A stretch of 7,518 nt of DNA from Zymomonas sp. (GTDB lineage Bacteria; Pseudomonadota; Alphaproteobacteria; Sphingomonadales; Sphingomonadaceae): positions 1 through 7,518 of the forward strand of contig JAIYAJ010000402.1 in assembly GCA_027489105.1 (NCBI GenBank), given 5' to 3'. Positions within the stretch are counted from its first letter, which is position 1, and each line of letters starts with the position of its first letter. The notes under the pieces were generated by a model. It worked only from the letters and a program-made list of their open reading frames with translations. It had not been told where the DNA came from and searched no databases. Shown here in pieces: positions 1 to 7,185 of the stretch. The translations under genes and the position numbers were made by a program.

Positions 1-801
1 GATCCCGCTGGCCGGCCCCGACTCCACCATGGTGATCGGATTGCGCTTGACCGCTTCGACGGTGGCGATGCCCCCGTTTGACTGCATCATGAACGGCGAG
101 CCGCTAAAGCCGCCCTCGGCCAGCTTGCGCTGCAGCGAGTCGATATACGACCGGGCGATCGGTGATACGTAGGCAGACAGGACGGTCGTGTTGGTGCGCT
201 CATACTCGCGCCATTCCCGGCTGATCTCGTGCGAGGCGAGCACCGGTACCTCTGGCCAGGCGGCTCGGATCGCCTCGACCGTACGCCGCTCATTATCCGG
301 GTTTGCATAGGCGTGGAGGAAGCACACCGCAATCGCGCCCACTCCGTCGGCGCGGAAGCGATCGATCATCGGACCAAGCGGCGCGAGATCGACCGGCGTG
401 GTCACGTCACCCTTGAAGGTAGTGCGTTCGGTCAATTCCACGCGCAGGTAGCGCTCGACGAACGGGGCTGGCTTTTTGAACACGAAGTTGAACAGATCTG
501 GTCGATTGCCGCGTGCAATCTCAAGAACGTCGCGAAACCCCTTGGTCGTGATGAGCGCCGTCTTCACCCCCTTGCGCTCCGTCAGGGCGTTGATGACGAC
601 GGTCGAACCATGTGCAAAGAAATCCAGCGCCGCGGGCGTCAGCCCCGCCTTTGCGATCGCGTTGATCACGCCCTCCTCGAACACCGGCGGGGTGGTGTCC
701 GCTTTGGCAATTTGGATCGGGCCAGGGTCGCCGGTTTGCGCGTCCACGGAATAGAAGACGAGATCCGTGAAGGTTCCCCCGACGTCGCTGGCAGCACGCA
801 C
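1..801 (-). CDS. Hydantoinase A/5-oxoprolinase-family subunit, N-terminal part (runs off the left edge)
   Basis: This is the N-terminal 267 residues of a HyuA-type protein; the family includes N-methylhydantoinase, 5-oxoprolinase and acetone/acetophenone carboxylase large subunits. These ATP-using cytoplasmic enzymes open cyclic amides or activate ketones, usually together with a HyuB subunit. Seen directly: the nucleotide-binding motif DVGGTFTD at residues 6-13, HGSTVVINALTERKG at 64-78, TTKGFRDVLEIARGNR at 85-100, SHEISREWREYERTN at 190-204, MQSNGG at 239-244 and ESGPASGI just before the window edge. Together these cover the Hydant_A_N domain and the start of the Hydantoinase_A domain; about 400 more residues would be expected to the left. 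The chosen start is GTG at 801-799, because GGGGAG lies 7 nt upstream. The frame stays open further upstream (a TTG lies at 816), so a slightly longer N-terminus is possible. It is the third gene of a same-strand series after the regulator and receptor, 189 nt from the receptor stop. The family is secure; the substrate is not. Confidence 0.93.
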   Translation of the reverse strand, partial: MRAASDVGGTFTDLVFYSVDAQTGDPGPIQIAKADTTPPVFEEGVINAIAKAGLTPAALDFFAHGSTVVINALTERKGVKTALITTKGFRDVLEIARGNRPDLFNFVFKKPAPFVERYLRVELTERTTFKGDVTTPVDLAPLGPMIDRFRADGVGAIAVCFLHAYANPDNERRTVEAIRAAWPEVPVLASHEISREWREYERTNTTVLSAYVSPIARSYIDSLQRKLAEGGFSGSPFMMQSNGGIATVEAVKRNPITMVESGPASGI

Positions 802-882
802 AGATTTACTCCCCAATCGTCGAACCGGCGCGGGCGCAGGTTCGTTATGTAGCGACCATAAAGGCGGTGACCGGGCGCGCGG

Positions 883-897
883 CAGGGCGGTGCCCTG
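883..897. other. Small perfect hairpin in the receptor-hydantoinase spacer
   Basis: CAGGGC (883-888) and GCCCTG (892-897) form a perfect 6-bp GC-rich stem with a 3-nt loop. It sits in the 189-nt spacer (802-990) between the receptor stop and the hydantoinase start. No T-run follows on the minus strand, so it is not a canonical intrinsic terminator. It could attenuate transcription or stabilise an mRNA end. The rest of the spacer shows no convincing promoter or further gene. Confidence 0.3.
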
Positions 898-990
898 TCC
901 GATCGATCGGGCCGCAAGTGACCCGAATGCCGATCGCGTCGCCGATCAGCCTCACGGGTTTTTCAGACGCGCGCGCATACGCTCGGCTTT

Positions 991-3249
991 CTAGAAACTG
1001 CCTCGAATTTCGACGCCGTAGGTCCGGGGCTCGGCCGGCTGGACGAAGCCGCCGCTGACGAACTCCGCATTGTATTTCTTATCGGTTATGTTGCGGACGA
1101 ATCCGGTCAATTTCCAGCGGCCGTTCGAGGTTTCGACGCCGCCGTTCAGGTTGATCAGTTGGAAGGCCGACCGAGCGGTGGAGTTCTCCGGCTCCCAATA
1201 TTGCTTGCCGTGATGCTCAAGCTCGCCGCGGCCGAACGCGTTGAAGCGAGACGAAATGGGGAAGCGATACTGTGCGCCGATCGCGCCGCTATCGCGCGGA
1301 ACATAGGGCGCCCAATTGCCGACGGCCGCGGGATTGAACGCGAACCGTTTGATCTCGGAATGGGTGTAGCCATAATTTGCGAAAAGATCCAAACCCTCGA
1401 CCGGGGTCAGCGTCGCCTCGATTTCGCCACCATACAGGTCGACCTTGTCGATATTGACCAGGATCTGTGCGCCCACTGCGCCGACGAAGACGAAATAGAA
1501 CGGGTCCTTGTCGCGCGTGTAGAAGCCGGTCGCATTGATGCGCAATTTGCCGCCCAGCAGCTTGCTCTTGACCCCGAGTTCGGATGTCGCAGCACTTTCC
1601 TGCCGCACCAGATCGAACACGCCGGGCAATTGCGCGGCTGCAGCTGCGCCGCTCTGATTGTATTGGCCCGAGCGGAAGCCGATGCCATAGTCCGCGAACA
1701 GCGTGAATTCCGCCGAGGGTTTGTACTTCAGCGTGATCTTGGGCTGACCCTTGCGGAAGGTGGTGCCGCGCTTGCACGCGGCGGCGGCCGCTGCGGTGCA
1801 TCCGGCGGGAACCCCAGCGCTGCTCAGCGGGCTGATGAACTGCCGACGGCGGTCGATATCGTAGCGATACGCGAATTCCGCCGTCAGCGTGTCGGTGACG
1901 TCGTAGGCGAGATTGCCGAAGAACGCATAGGCATGGTTGCGATTGTCGTCTGCAAGGAACGACAGCGTCGGATTGATCGTACTGGTATACTGCGGTGTCC
2001 GATAGATGTTGATGATCCCCAGCCCGTTGTCCACGCCTGTCGACGTCGAGATAAAACGCTTTGTTTTCAGATAATAAGCGCCGACCATCCACCGCAAGGC
2101 AGCCGTGTCGTTCGATGCGATTCGGAAATCGTTCTGCCAGGAACGCACCTTTTCATACTGTGTCTGCGTACCGTCCGTCACGCCGAACACGTTCCGGCTG
2201 GCCGAGTAAGGGAACTGATCGCCCGTCGTGTTTTCGGCGGTGTTGACGACTGCGAAAGTGTTGGTGATCGAGCCCCAATCCGCCTTCCAAACCAAACGCA
2301 ACGAAGCGTCGAACAGGGTGCGAAGGTTGTAGCCTCGGTTGTTGGCGCAGAAATTGCGATTGACGCGATTGGCGTCTGGGGCCGGGCCGCCGAACGGGTT
2401 TGTCAGATCGAGCTGGCAACTGTTGGGCAGGAACTTGGCGGGCTGAAACTGAAAGGGCAGGCCGATCCCGCGTGTGTTGCTATATCCGACCTTCATGTCC
2501 GCCGTAAGGTCGCTGGACAAAAATGCCTTCACCTGGCCGCGGACATTATAGTCGCGCACCTTATCGGCCGTCTGATTGAGAAAGACGTTGTTAAGCAGGC
2601 CACCGAAGCTCCGAGCGCTGCCGGCAAGCCGGAAGAGCAGCTTGTCGGGTATGATCGGCCCGGAAATCGATGCCTCGCCTCGAAAATCCTCGCCGTTTCC
2701 GACGGAGACTTGCCCGTTGAAGCGCAGGTCATTGGTCGGCTGCTTGGTCGTGATGACAATCGCGCCGCCGATCGCGTTGCGACCGTAGAGCGCGCCCTGC
2801 GGCCCGCGCAGAACCTCGATTTGCTGCACGTCGAACAGGTCGCTGGTGAACTGGCGCGCGCTCACCTGCTGAACGCCGTCGGTGACGACCGCGATCGGGC
2901 TTTCGCCGTTACGCACCTGTGAAATGCCGCGGATCGTCACGAAGGACGTGCCCGCACTTTGCGACTGCGCAATCGAAATGTTCGGCGTGATGCCGATAAA
3001 GTCGGAGACTGCCTGAATGCGGGCGTCCGCGATCATCTGGCTGGAAAAAGCGGTGACCGAGATGGGGGCAGCAAGAAGCGCCTCGCCACGGCCGCGCGCG
3101 GTTACGACGATGTCGTCATTGTCCGAGGCACCGGGAGTGCTCGGGGGCAGCGTGGCGGATGTTGTCTGTCCATAGGCTGCTGAACCGAACATGGTCAGGG
3201 CGAACGCCGATGCGCACGCGAGCAACCCTGAGACTCGTACTTTTTCCAT
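991..3249 (-). CDS. TonB-dependent outer-membrane receptor
   Basis: A 752-residue outer-membrane beta-barrel that would import a substrate using TonB/ExbBD energy. Residues 1-27 form a signal peptide: a basic start (MEKVR), a hydrophobic core (LLACASAFALTMFG) and a likely cut after AYG before Gln28. A low-complexity linker follows, then a TonB-box-like DDIVVTAR at 45-52. The plug domain spans about 55-170 and includes ISVTAFSSQMI, TIRGISQVRNG and the diagnostic VLRGPQGALYGRNAIGGAI (147-165). The remainder is a 22-strand-type barrel ending in the aromatic C-terminus GVEIRGSF. The length is typical of sphingomonad receptors without an N-terminal signalling extension. ATG at 3249-3247 is chosen because it begins the signal peptide and has AAGGGGGG 8 nt upstream; a TTG at 3309 would add 20 residues before the signal and is unlikely. 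Cysteines occur only as Cys278/Cys301 and Cys484/Cys492 in the mature protein, probably in external loops. Substrate unknown; the downstream hydantoinase-like gene suggests a cyclic amide or related nitrogen compound, by inference only. Confidence 0.95.
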   Translation of the reverse strand: MEKVRVSGLLACASAFALTMFGSAAYGQTTSATLPPSTPGASDNDDIVVTARGRGEALLAAPISVTAFSSQMIADARIQAVSDFIGITPNISIAQSQSAGTSFVTIRGISQVRNGESPIAVVTDGVQQVSARQFTSDLFDVQQIEVLRGPQGALYGRNAIGGAIVITTKQPTNDLRFNGQVSVGNGEDFRGEASISGPIIPDKLLFRLAGSARSFGGLLNNVFLNQTADKVRDYNVRGQVKAFLSSDLTADMKVGYSNTRGIGLPFQFQPAKFLPNSCQLDLTNPFGGPAPDANRVNRNFCANNRGYNLRTLFDASLRLVWKADWGSITNTFAVVNTAENTTGDQFPYSASRNVFGVTDGTQTQYEKVRSWQNDFRIASNDTAALRWMVGAYYLKTKRFISTSTGVDNGLGIINIYRTPQYTSTINPTLSFLADDNRNHAYAFFGNLAYDVTDTLTAEFAYRYDIDRRRQFISPLSSAGVPAGCTAAAAAACKRGTTFRKGQPKITLKYKPSAEFTLFADYGIGFRSGQYNQSGAAAAAQLPGVFDLVRQESAATSELGVKSKLLGGKLRINATGFYTRDKDPFYFVFVGAVGAQILVNIDKVDLYGGEIEATLTPVEGLDLFANYGYTHSEIKRFAFNPAAVGNWAPYVPRDSGAIGAQYRFPISSRFNAFGRGELEHHGKQYWEPENSTARSAFQLINLNGGVETSNGRWKLTGFVRNITDKKYNAEFVSGGFVQPAEPRTYGVEIRGSF

Positions 3250-3384
3250 CGCCTCTGCCCCCCTTGTAAATGATGCGCTTGAAATCCGCGATCCGCAGCG
3301 GCGTGGCAATCCGCGCGGTGGAGTAGCTCCATTTTGGCGATGCCTCCTTCGACCTGCCCGAATGGGCAGGCGGGGCGGTCCGAG
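3250..3384 (-). promoter_or_regulatory. Regulator-receptor spacer: mRNA leader with ribosome-binding sites
   Basis: This 135-nt spacer leads into the receptor gene on the minus strand. It holds the receptor's own ribosome site AAGGGGGG (3265-3258). Further upstream a second, near-perfect AAGGAGG (3349-3343) stands 10 nt before an ATG at 3332-3330. That ATG opens a 45-codon frame that ends at 3195, inside the receptor gene and out of its frame. No clear -35/-10 pair was recognised, so whether the receptor has its own promoter or is read through from the regulator cannot be decided. Confidence 0.4.
3353..3370 (-). other. Hairpin just after the regulator stop codon
   Basis: CCTGCCC (3353-3359) and GGGCAGG (3364-3370) form a perfect 7-bp stem with a GAAT/ATTC loop, 14 nt after the regulator's TGA. 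It could end or dampen transcription from the regulator, or protect an mRNA end. It is followed on the minus strand by TCGAAGGAGG, not a T-run, so a classical intrinsic terminator is not supported. The adjoining AAGGAGG raises the alternative of a translational control element. Confidence 0.45.
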
Positions 3385-6099
3385 TCAGAGCGCGGCGCCG
3401 TTTGCCCGGAACAGGTCCAGAGCGTGCGCCCGCCGGTCGACCCCCAGCTTCGCAAAAACGCGTTTCAGGTGAAATTTGACGGTGTGCTCGGTCATGTCGA
3501 GCGCACGGGCGATTTCCTTGTTGGTCGACCCCCGGGCCAATTCGCGCATGACGTCATGCTCGCGCACTGTCAGCATCGCGCGTGACGGTGTGGCGCTCTT
3601 GCGGCGGGCGAGGAGTTCCGCGACCTGCGCCAGGAACGCCGCTTCGATCGGCCGACCGCCCTCCTGCCAGCAATCGCTGCGGATTTTGAGGAGCAGCGGC
3701 TTGAGCGCGGGTTGTTCGATAAAGGGCAGGACGATGCCCTCCGGCGCCGCGATTGCGGTCGCCGCCGCCATCCGCTTGATCGCCTCCGCATCGTCGCCGC
3801 AATGATGGGCGATCAACGCGGAAAGCAGCAATGCCCTGACCTCGAACAGCCGACTGCCACAAGCGCGCGCACAATCGAGCAAATCGGCCGCCAGCGTGCT
3901 CGCTTTCTCGCTCTGGTCGCGCAGATACCACAGCGCCAGGGCGTGGGCGACGTTCTGATAGGGGCGCCAGCAGGCCGGTTCGTTACGCCACCGGCCCGTC
4001 GGGAAGCGGGCGTGGAGATCGCCGATCAGACGCGGCGATCGTTCGCGCCGCGCGGATACGCACAGCAACAGGACACGCTGTGCATCGACGAGCGCTCGAA
4101 GCCGCTCCAACTGGCGCGCCTCGGTAATGCTCGCGCCGGTGGCGATGATCCGCTCCATCGCGGCCGTGTCGTTTTCCGTCCAGGCGAGCCAGAACAGGGT
4201 ATCGAGGCCGGAGGCATAGACATCGAACCATCCGTCATAGTCGCACACATGGCGAAACGCGCTTTCGAGCGCGGCCGCATCGCCGGAGGCAAGTTCGCCA
4301 CGCCACGCGCGCAGCGTGTACAGGAACACGTCCGAAACGGCCTTCAGGCCGCTGTCCACGCCAAAATTTTCCTCGGCCATGTTGCGTGCCTGGGTCAGGT
4401 ACGCGGAGGCGGCGCGGACCTCGCCACGAAACAGGCAGGCGAGACCGGCGTGGAGAAAACTATAATTCAGCCCGAGCACCGAATTGACTGAGCGCATCGC
4501 CGTCATAGCGTCGCGCGCAAGGACTTCGGCATGGTCGAGCTGGCCGAGGCAAAGCGCCGCCACCGCGCCCGCGCAATCGAGCACCCCGCGCGTCAGCCCG
4601 TCGGCATCGGGATAGGCGGCGCGGATTTCCTCGAACGAGCGCAGAAAGGCTGGGTCGATGGTGTTGTCGTCATAGGTTCGGATCAACGTACCGACATTCA
4701 ATGTGTCGCGCGCATAATCGTCGAGACTGCCCCAATCGTGCGATGGGTTGAATACGTCCGCACCGACCAGATCGAAATTCGCGCGCGCCCGACGCAAATC
4801 GCCTTCCTTGAGCGCCAGATAGGCCTCGGCGAGCACGAGGCGCGGATGCGACAGACGTTCCGTGGCGGGAACGCAGGATAGCAGCCGGGCGAGCTGGCTC
4901 ATTCCACCGAACAGCACCAGCCGCCAGCCGCCGGCCCGTTCGATCAGTTCGGCGCAACGGCCGAGATCGCCGGCCATCTGCGCATGCCATACCGCCTCGG
5001 GGAGCAGATTGAGCCGCTCGAACGCGATGGAGGCGCGATGATGCAGGATCGCGGCCTCGCCCGGGCGGCGCAGCCGGAGCTGGCCCTGAAGATATTCGGC
5101 GAACAGGTGATGATAGCGGAACCAAGCGCTGTCCGCATCGACAGAGGTGAGTAGCGATTGCAGCGGCGTCAACTCTTCGAGGATGTGCCAGCTATCGGTC
5201 TTGGCGCGAACTTGATCGGCCAGGTCGACGTTGAACTTTTCGAGTATCGAGGTTTGCAGCAGGAAATCGACGACGTGGTCGGGCAGCCCCTTCAGGATCG
5301 TGTCGCTGAGATAGGACGACAAATGCCCGCCGCGCGCGGTCAGCTGCGTTAGCGGATTGGGCGTGTTCGGCCGTTGCAGCGACACCAGCTTCATGAGCTG
5401 CAGCGCGACCGGCCAGCCTTCCAGTTCGCCGATCAGCCGCGTCAGGTCGGTGCCGTCGAACACGTCGTCTAGAAGATCGCGCGATTCCTGGTCGGTAAAG
5501 CGCAAAGTGTCGCTCGTGATCTCCGCCGCTGCGCCGGTTACCAACAGGCGGGGCACGTCGAAATTCGGTCGCGCGCGAGAACTGATCAGGAGCCGGACAT
5601 TCCCCGGCAGGACCGCGATAAAGCGCTCCATCGCCTGGGCCATCTCCTTGGTGGAGATGCGGTGATAGTCGTCGATGATGAAGCTGACGCGGCTCGGTTG
5701 TCGCCGCAGCAGGTCGCTGAATTGGCGAAGCACGCTGTCCAGCGTGAATTCGACCAGCCCCATCGCGGCCTTAGTAGCCAGTTCCCCGGTGTCTACCCCT
5801 GCCGCCAAAGCGGATCGGATGAGGTCGGCGATCAATTGCCGCGGTTCGGCATCGCTTTCGTCGAGCGTCAGCCACCCCACCTGTTCCCCGGCGGCAAGCA
5901 GATGGTCGCGCCATTGTACCAGGGTGGTCGTCTTGCCGAATCCGGCCGGGGCGGACAGCAGGATGACGCGCGCACCGGAAACCGCAGACAGCGCCGAGAG
6001 CAACCGGGGGCGCTCGACGATCGACGGCGGTTGCCGCGGCGCCTCCAGCTTCAATTGAAGCATAGTGTCGATTTCGGTTCCAGGCCCTGCTGGGTGCAT
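3385..6099 (-). CDS. MalT-type (LAL) LuxR-family ATP-dependent transcriptional regulator
   Basis: A 904-residue cytoplasmic STAND-class activator, close to the length of E. coli MalT (about 900). Domains in order: an NTPase with Walker A APAGFGKTT at 50-58 and Walker B VSFIIDDYH at 138-146; a sensor-like LLISSRARP at 170-178; the family motif EGWPVALQL at 227-235; the winged-helix-region motif YHHLFAEYLQGQL at 330-342; a long alpha-helical, TPR-like ligand-sensing region to about 830; and a C-terminal LuxR helix-turn-helix at 843-904, with LTVREHDVM, NKEIARALDM and the recognition helix TEHTVKFHLKRVFAKL (870-885). Family members bind ATP and an inducer, oligomerise, and activate nearby promoters. 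The start at 6099 is an ATG with GAAGG about 10 nt upstream; an ATG at 6063 lacks a good ribosome site, but the similarity is equally consistent with either. Position next to the receptor suggests local control of it, and possibly of the divergent plus-strand genes. The inducer is unknown. Confidence 0.95.
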   Translation of the reverse strand: MHPAGPGTEIDTMLQLKLEAPRQPPSIVERPRLLSALSAVSGARVILLSAPAGFGKTTTLVQWRDHLLAAGEQVGWLTLDESDAEPRQLIADLIRSALAAGVDTGELATKAAMGLVEFTLDSVLRQFSDLLRRQPSRVSFIIDDYHRISTKEMAQAMERFIAVLPGNVRLLISSRARPNFDVPRLLVTGAAAEITSDTLRFTDQESRDLLDDVFDGTDLTRLIGELEGWPVALQLMKLVSLQRPNTPNPLTQLTARGGHLSSYLSDTILKGLPDHVVDFLLQTSILEKFNVDLADQVRAKTDSWHILEELTPLQSLLTSVDADSAWFRYHHLFAEYLQGQLRLRRPGEAAILHHRASIAFERLNLLPEAVWHAQMAGDLGRCAELIERAGGWRLVLFGGMSQLARLLSCVPATERLSHPRLVLAEAYLALKEGDLRRARANFDLVGADVFNPSHDWGSLDDYARDTLNVGTLIRTYDDNTIDPAFLRSFEEIRAAYPDADGLTRGVLDCAGAVAALCLGQLDHAEVLARDAMTAMRSVNSVLGLNYSFLHAGLACLFRGEVRAASAYLTQARNMAEENFGVDSGLKAVSDVFLYTLRAWRGELASGDAAALESAFRHVCDYDGWFDVYASGLDTLFWLAWTENDTAAMERIIATGASITEARQLERLRALVDAQRVLLLCVSARRERSPRLIGDLHARFPTGRWRNEPACWRPYQNVAHALALWYLRDQSEKASTLAADLLDCARACGSRLFEVRALLLSALIAHHCGDDAEAIKRMAAATAIAAPEGIVLPFIEQPALKPLLLKIRSDCWQEGGRPIEAAFLAQVAELLARRKSATPSRAMLTVREHDVMRELARGSTNKEIARALDMTEHTVKFHLKRVFAKLGVDRRAHALDLFRANGAAL

Positions 6100-6324
6100 G
6101 GTCAGCCCGCCTTCACGATGATGCGATTGCGCTGATTGTGCCGACGCAAGTCTGTGAAACGCCGATCGGAGCCATATTGGGCAGACTGAACTGAAATGGC
6201 ACGCGTTGCAACTCCCGTAGCCTTTCCCATGCGAGTAGGATTTGGCCCGGGCACAACTGGAATACTACCCGATCGTGTAGCTTGATAACGGCGAGCGGAT
6301 TCGACACCCTGTACGCAAAGAAAG

Positions 6325-6358
6325 GCCATGCATTCGCAAATAAATGCCATGCATCCGC
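6325..6358. repeat. Two 13-bp direct repeats with 21-bp period, candidate operator
   Basis: GCCATGCATTCGC (6325-6337) and GCCATGCATCCGC (6346-6358) match at 12 of 13 positions and start exactly 21 bp apart, two turns of B-DNA, so a protein would meet both on the same face. Each contains the palindrome ATGCAT. The second copy ends 38 nt before the avidin-like start codon, close to where a promoter would be expected. Tandem sites of this geometry are a common layout for activators, including MalT-type proteins, but which protein binds here is not shown. Confidence 0.45.
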
Positions 6359-6384
6359 TGCACGAACGGTAAGATTTGCGCGAC

Positions 6385-6389
6385 GGGAG
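6385..6389 (+). promoter_or_regulatory. Ribosome-binding site of the avidin-like gene
   Basis: GGGAG ends 7 nt before the ATG at 6397. It decides the start in favour of this ATG over an in-frame TTG at 6376. A TAA at 6370-6372 closes the frame upstream, so no longer form of the protein is possible. Confidence 0.7.
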
Positions 6390-6396
6390 AGCTCAA

Positions 6397-7185
6397 ATGT
6401 CTTTAGCCGGGATATGGGAAAACGAGTATGGCTCGCGCATGACGCTGTCTCTTGCCGATCCCAACTTGATCGTCGGCAAGTATGAATCGACCACCGGCTC
6501 CACGGGTGAGTATCGCGTGATCGGATATCAGGCGAGCGCCGACCCGACTTCATCGGCCGGGCAGGCCTGTGCGCTTGCGATCGACTGGCATTCAGTCGTC
6601 GCGGGGCCGCCGGACAATAGCTGGCACTGGGTCTCCGGCCTGAGCGGACAACTGAGCCTTCAATCGTCGGGGGAGCAGCTTGTCCTGTCGCATGCGATGG
6701 TTGCCTCGGTGGCCTTTCCCGGCCTGGCGCAGGCGGGCACCTATATCGACAAGCTTATCTACACGCGCGTGGGGGAGCAGCACGACATTCCTGCAGAGCC
6801 GCTTCCCGGTGAGGAGGTGCTGGCCGACAATCCGCTCGTGGGAAGCTGGTTCGCGCAGGACGGTACCGCGCTGCTCATTCAATCGGTCGTTCCCTATGCC
6901 GGCAACGCGTTCGGCTACGTCTTTGGAAAGCTGATCTGGAACGGTGGCCCTTCGCTGCTCTACGGCGTGACCGACATCAATGCCGGGTCGGCCGGGCTGG
7001 ATTTGCAGTCGGTGTCGATCGTCGGATTGCCCAGCGACGCCGGCGGACCGGCGATATCCTTGGCGGGCACGCTCGACCTGTCGAGCGGCGTTCTGACCCT
7101 GCTGGACCAGAATTCCAGCTCGACCGCGCCTGACGCGACCTATGTCGAGACGACGATCTCCAGCAAAACGTTCACTCGGCAATAG
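6397..7185 (+). CDS. Two-domain avidin-like protein
   Basis: A 262-residue protein that aligns by eye with the avidin/streptavidin family in its first half and, more weakly, again in its second. Domain 1 (about 3-126): GIWENEYGS (5-13) matches streptavidin GTWYNQLGS; GKYESTTGS (27-35) matches GTYESAVGN; DW64, LSGQ (82-85) and AGTYIDKLIYTRV (113-125) match the later strands. A Pro/Glu-rich linker follows (127-145). Domain 2 (about 146-262) repeats the pattern: VGSWFAQDGT (148-157), SLAGTLDL (221-228) and a final TYVETTISSKTFTR. In domain 1 the counterparts of streptavidin N23, S27, Y43 and S45 are kept (N9, S13, Y29, S31) and W79 is W64. By my alignment W92, W108, W120 and D128 are Leu82, Leu95, Gln112 and Leu120. 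Biotin binding is therefore uncertain; another ligand or a protein partner is possible. No signal peptide: the barrel begins at residue 3 and an upstream stop excludes extension. A pepsin-like protease gene follows 146 nt downstream on the same strand. Confidence 0.85.
   Translation: MSLAGIWENEYGSRMTLSLADPNLIVGKYESTTGSTGEYRVIGYQASADPTSSAGQACALAIDWHSVVAGPPDNSWHWVSGLSGQLSLQSSGEQLVLSHAMVASVAFPGLAQAGTYIDKLIYTRVGEQHDIPAEPLPGEEVLADNPLVGSWFAQDGTALLIQSVVPYAGNAFGYVFGKLIWNGGPSLLYGVTDINAGSAGLDLQSVSIVGLPSDAGGPAISLAGTLDLSSGVLTLLDQNSSSTAPDATYVETTISSKTFTRQ

Larger units (their letters stand above)
6100..6396. promoter_or_regulatory. Divergent intergenic region between the regulator and the avidin-like gene
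   Basis: About 297 nt without a supportable gene. The regulator is transcribed leftwards from here and the avidin-like gene rightwards, so promoters for both should lie inside. The right part (6310-6375) is more AT-rich than the surrounding coding DNA. It contains the paired 13-bp direct repeats described separately. An imperfect inverted repeat also lies at 6235-6268: GTAGGATT and AATACTAC match at 7 of 8 pairs, with an 18-nt spacer that contains the palindrome GCCCGGGC. No pair of hexamers close to the sigma-70 consensus with proper spacing was found on either strand. Confidence 0.6.

Noticed and set aside
229..852. A 207-codon plus-strand frame at the left end
   Set aside because: It is antisense to the hydantoinase A coding region, whose motifs are unambiguous. 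The antisense product shows no family features.
1159..2922. A 587-codon open frame on the plus strand opposite the TonB receptor
   Set aside because: It lies wholly antisense to a receptor with a signal peptide, plug motifs and a proper C-terminus. The translation has no recognisable domain, and the long frame is explained by GC-rich codon bias on the other strand.
3247..3309. A longer receptor starting at TTG 3309
   Set aside because: It would place 20 polar residues before a standard signal peptide. The ATG at 3249 has a purine-rich ribosome site at proper spacing.
3353..3370. Intrinsic terminator after the regulator
   Set aside because: The stem is good but no T-run follows in the transcribed direction, so it is listed only as a hairpin.
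3712..4491. A 259-codon plus-strand frame opposite the regulator
   Set aside because: It is an antisense shadow of the helical region of the MalT-like protein and has no recognisable domain.
6113..6553. A 146-codon minus-strand frame across the divergent spacer
   Set aside because: It overlaps the avidin-like gene antisense and passes through the AT-richer spacer with the direct repeats. No recognisable domain was seen.
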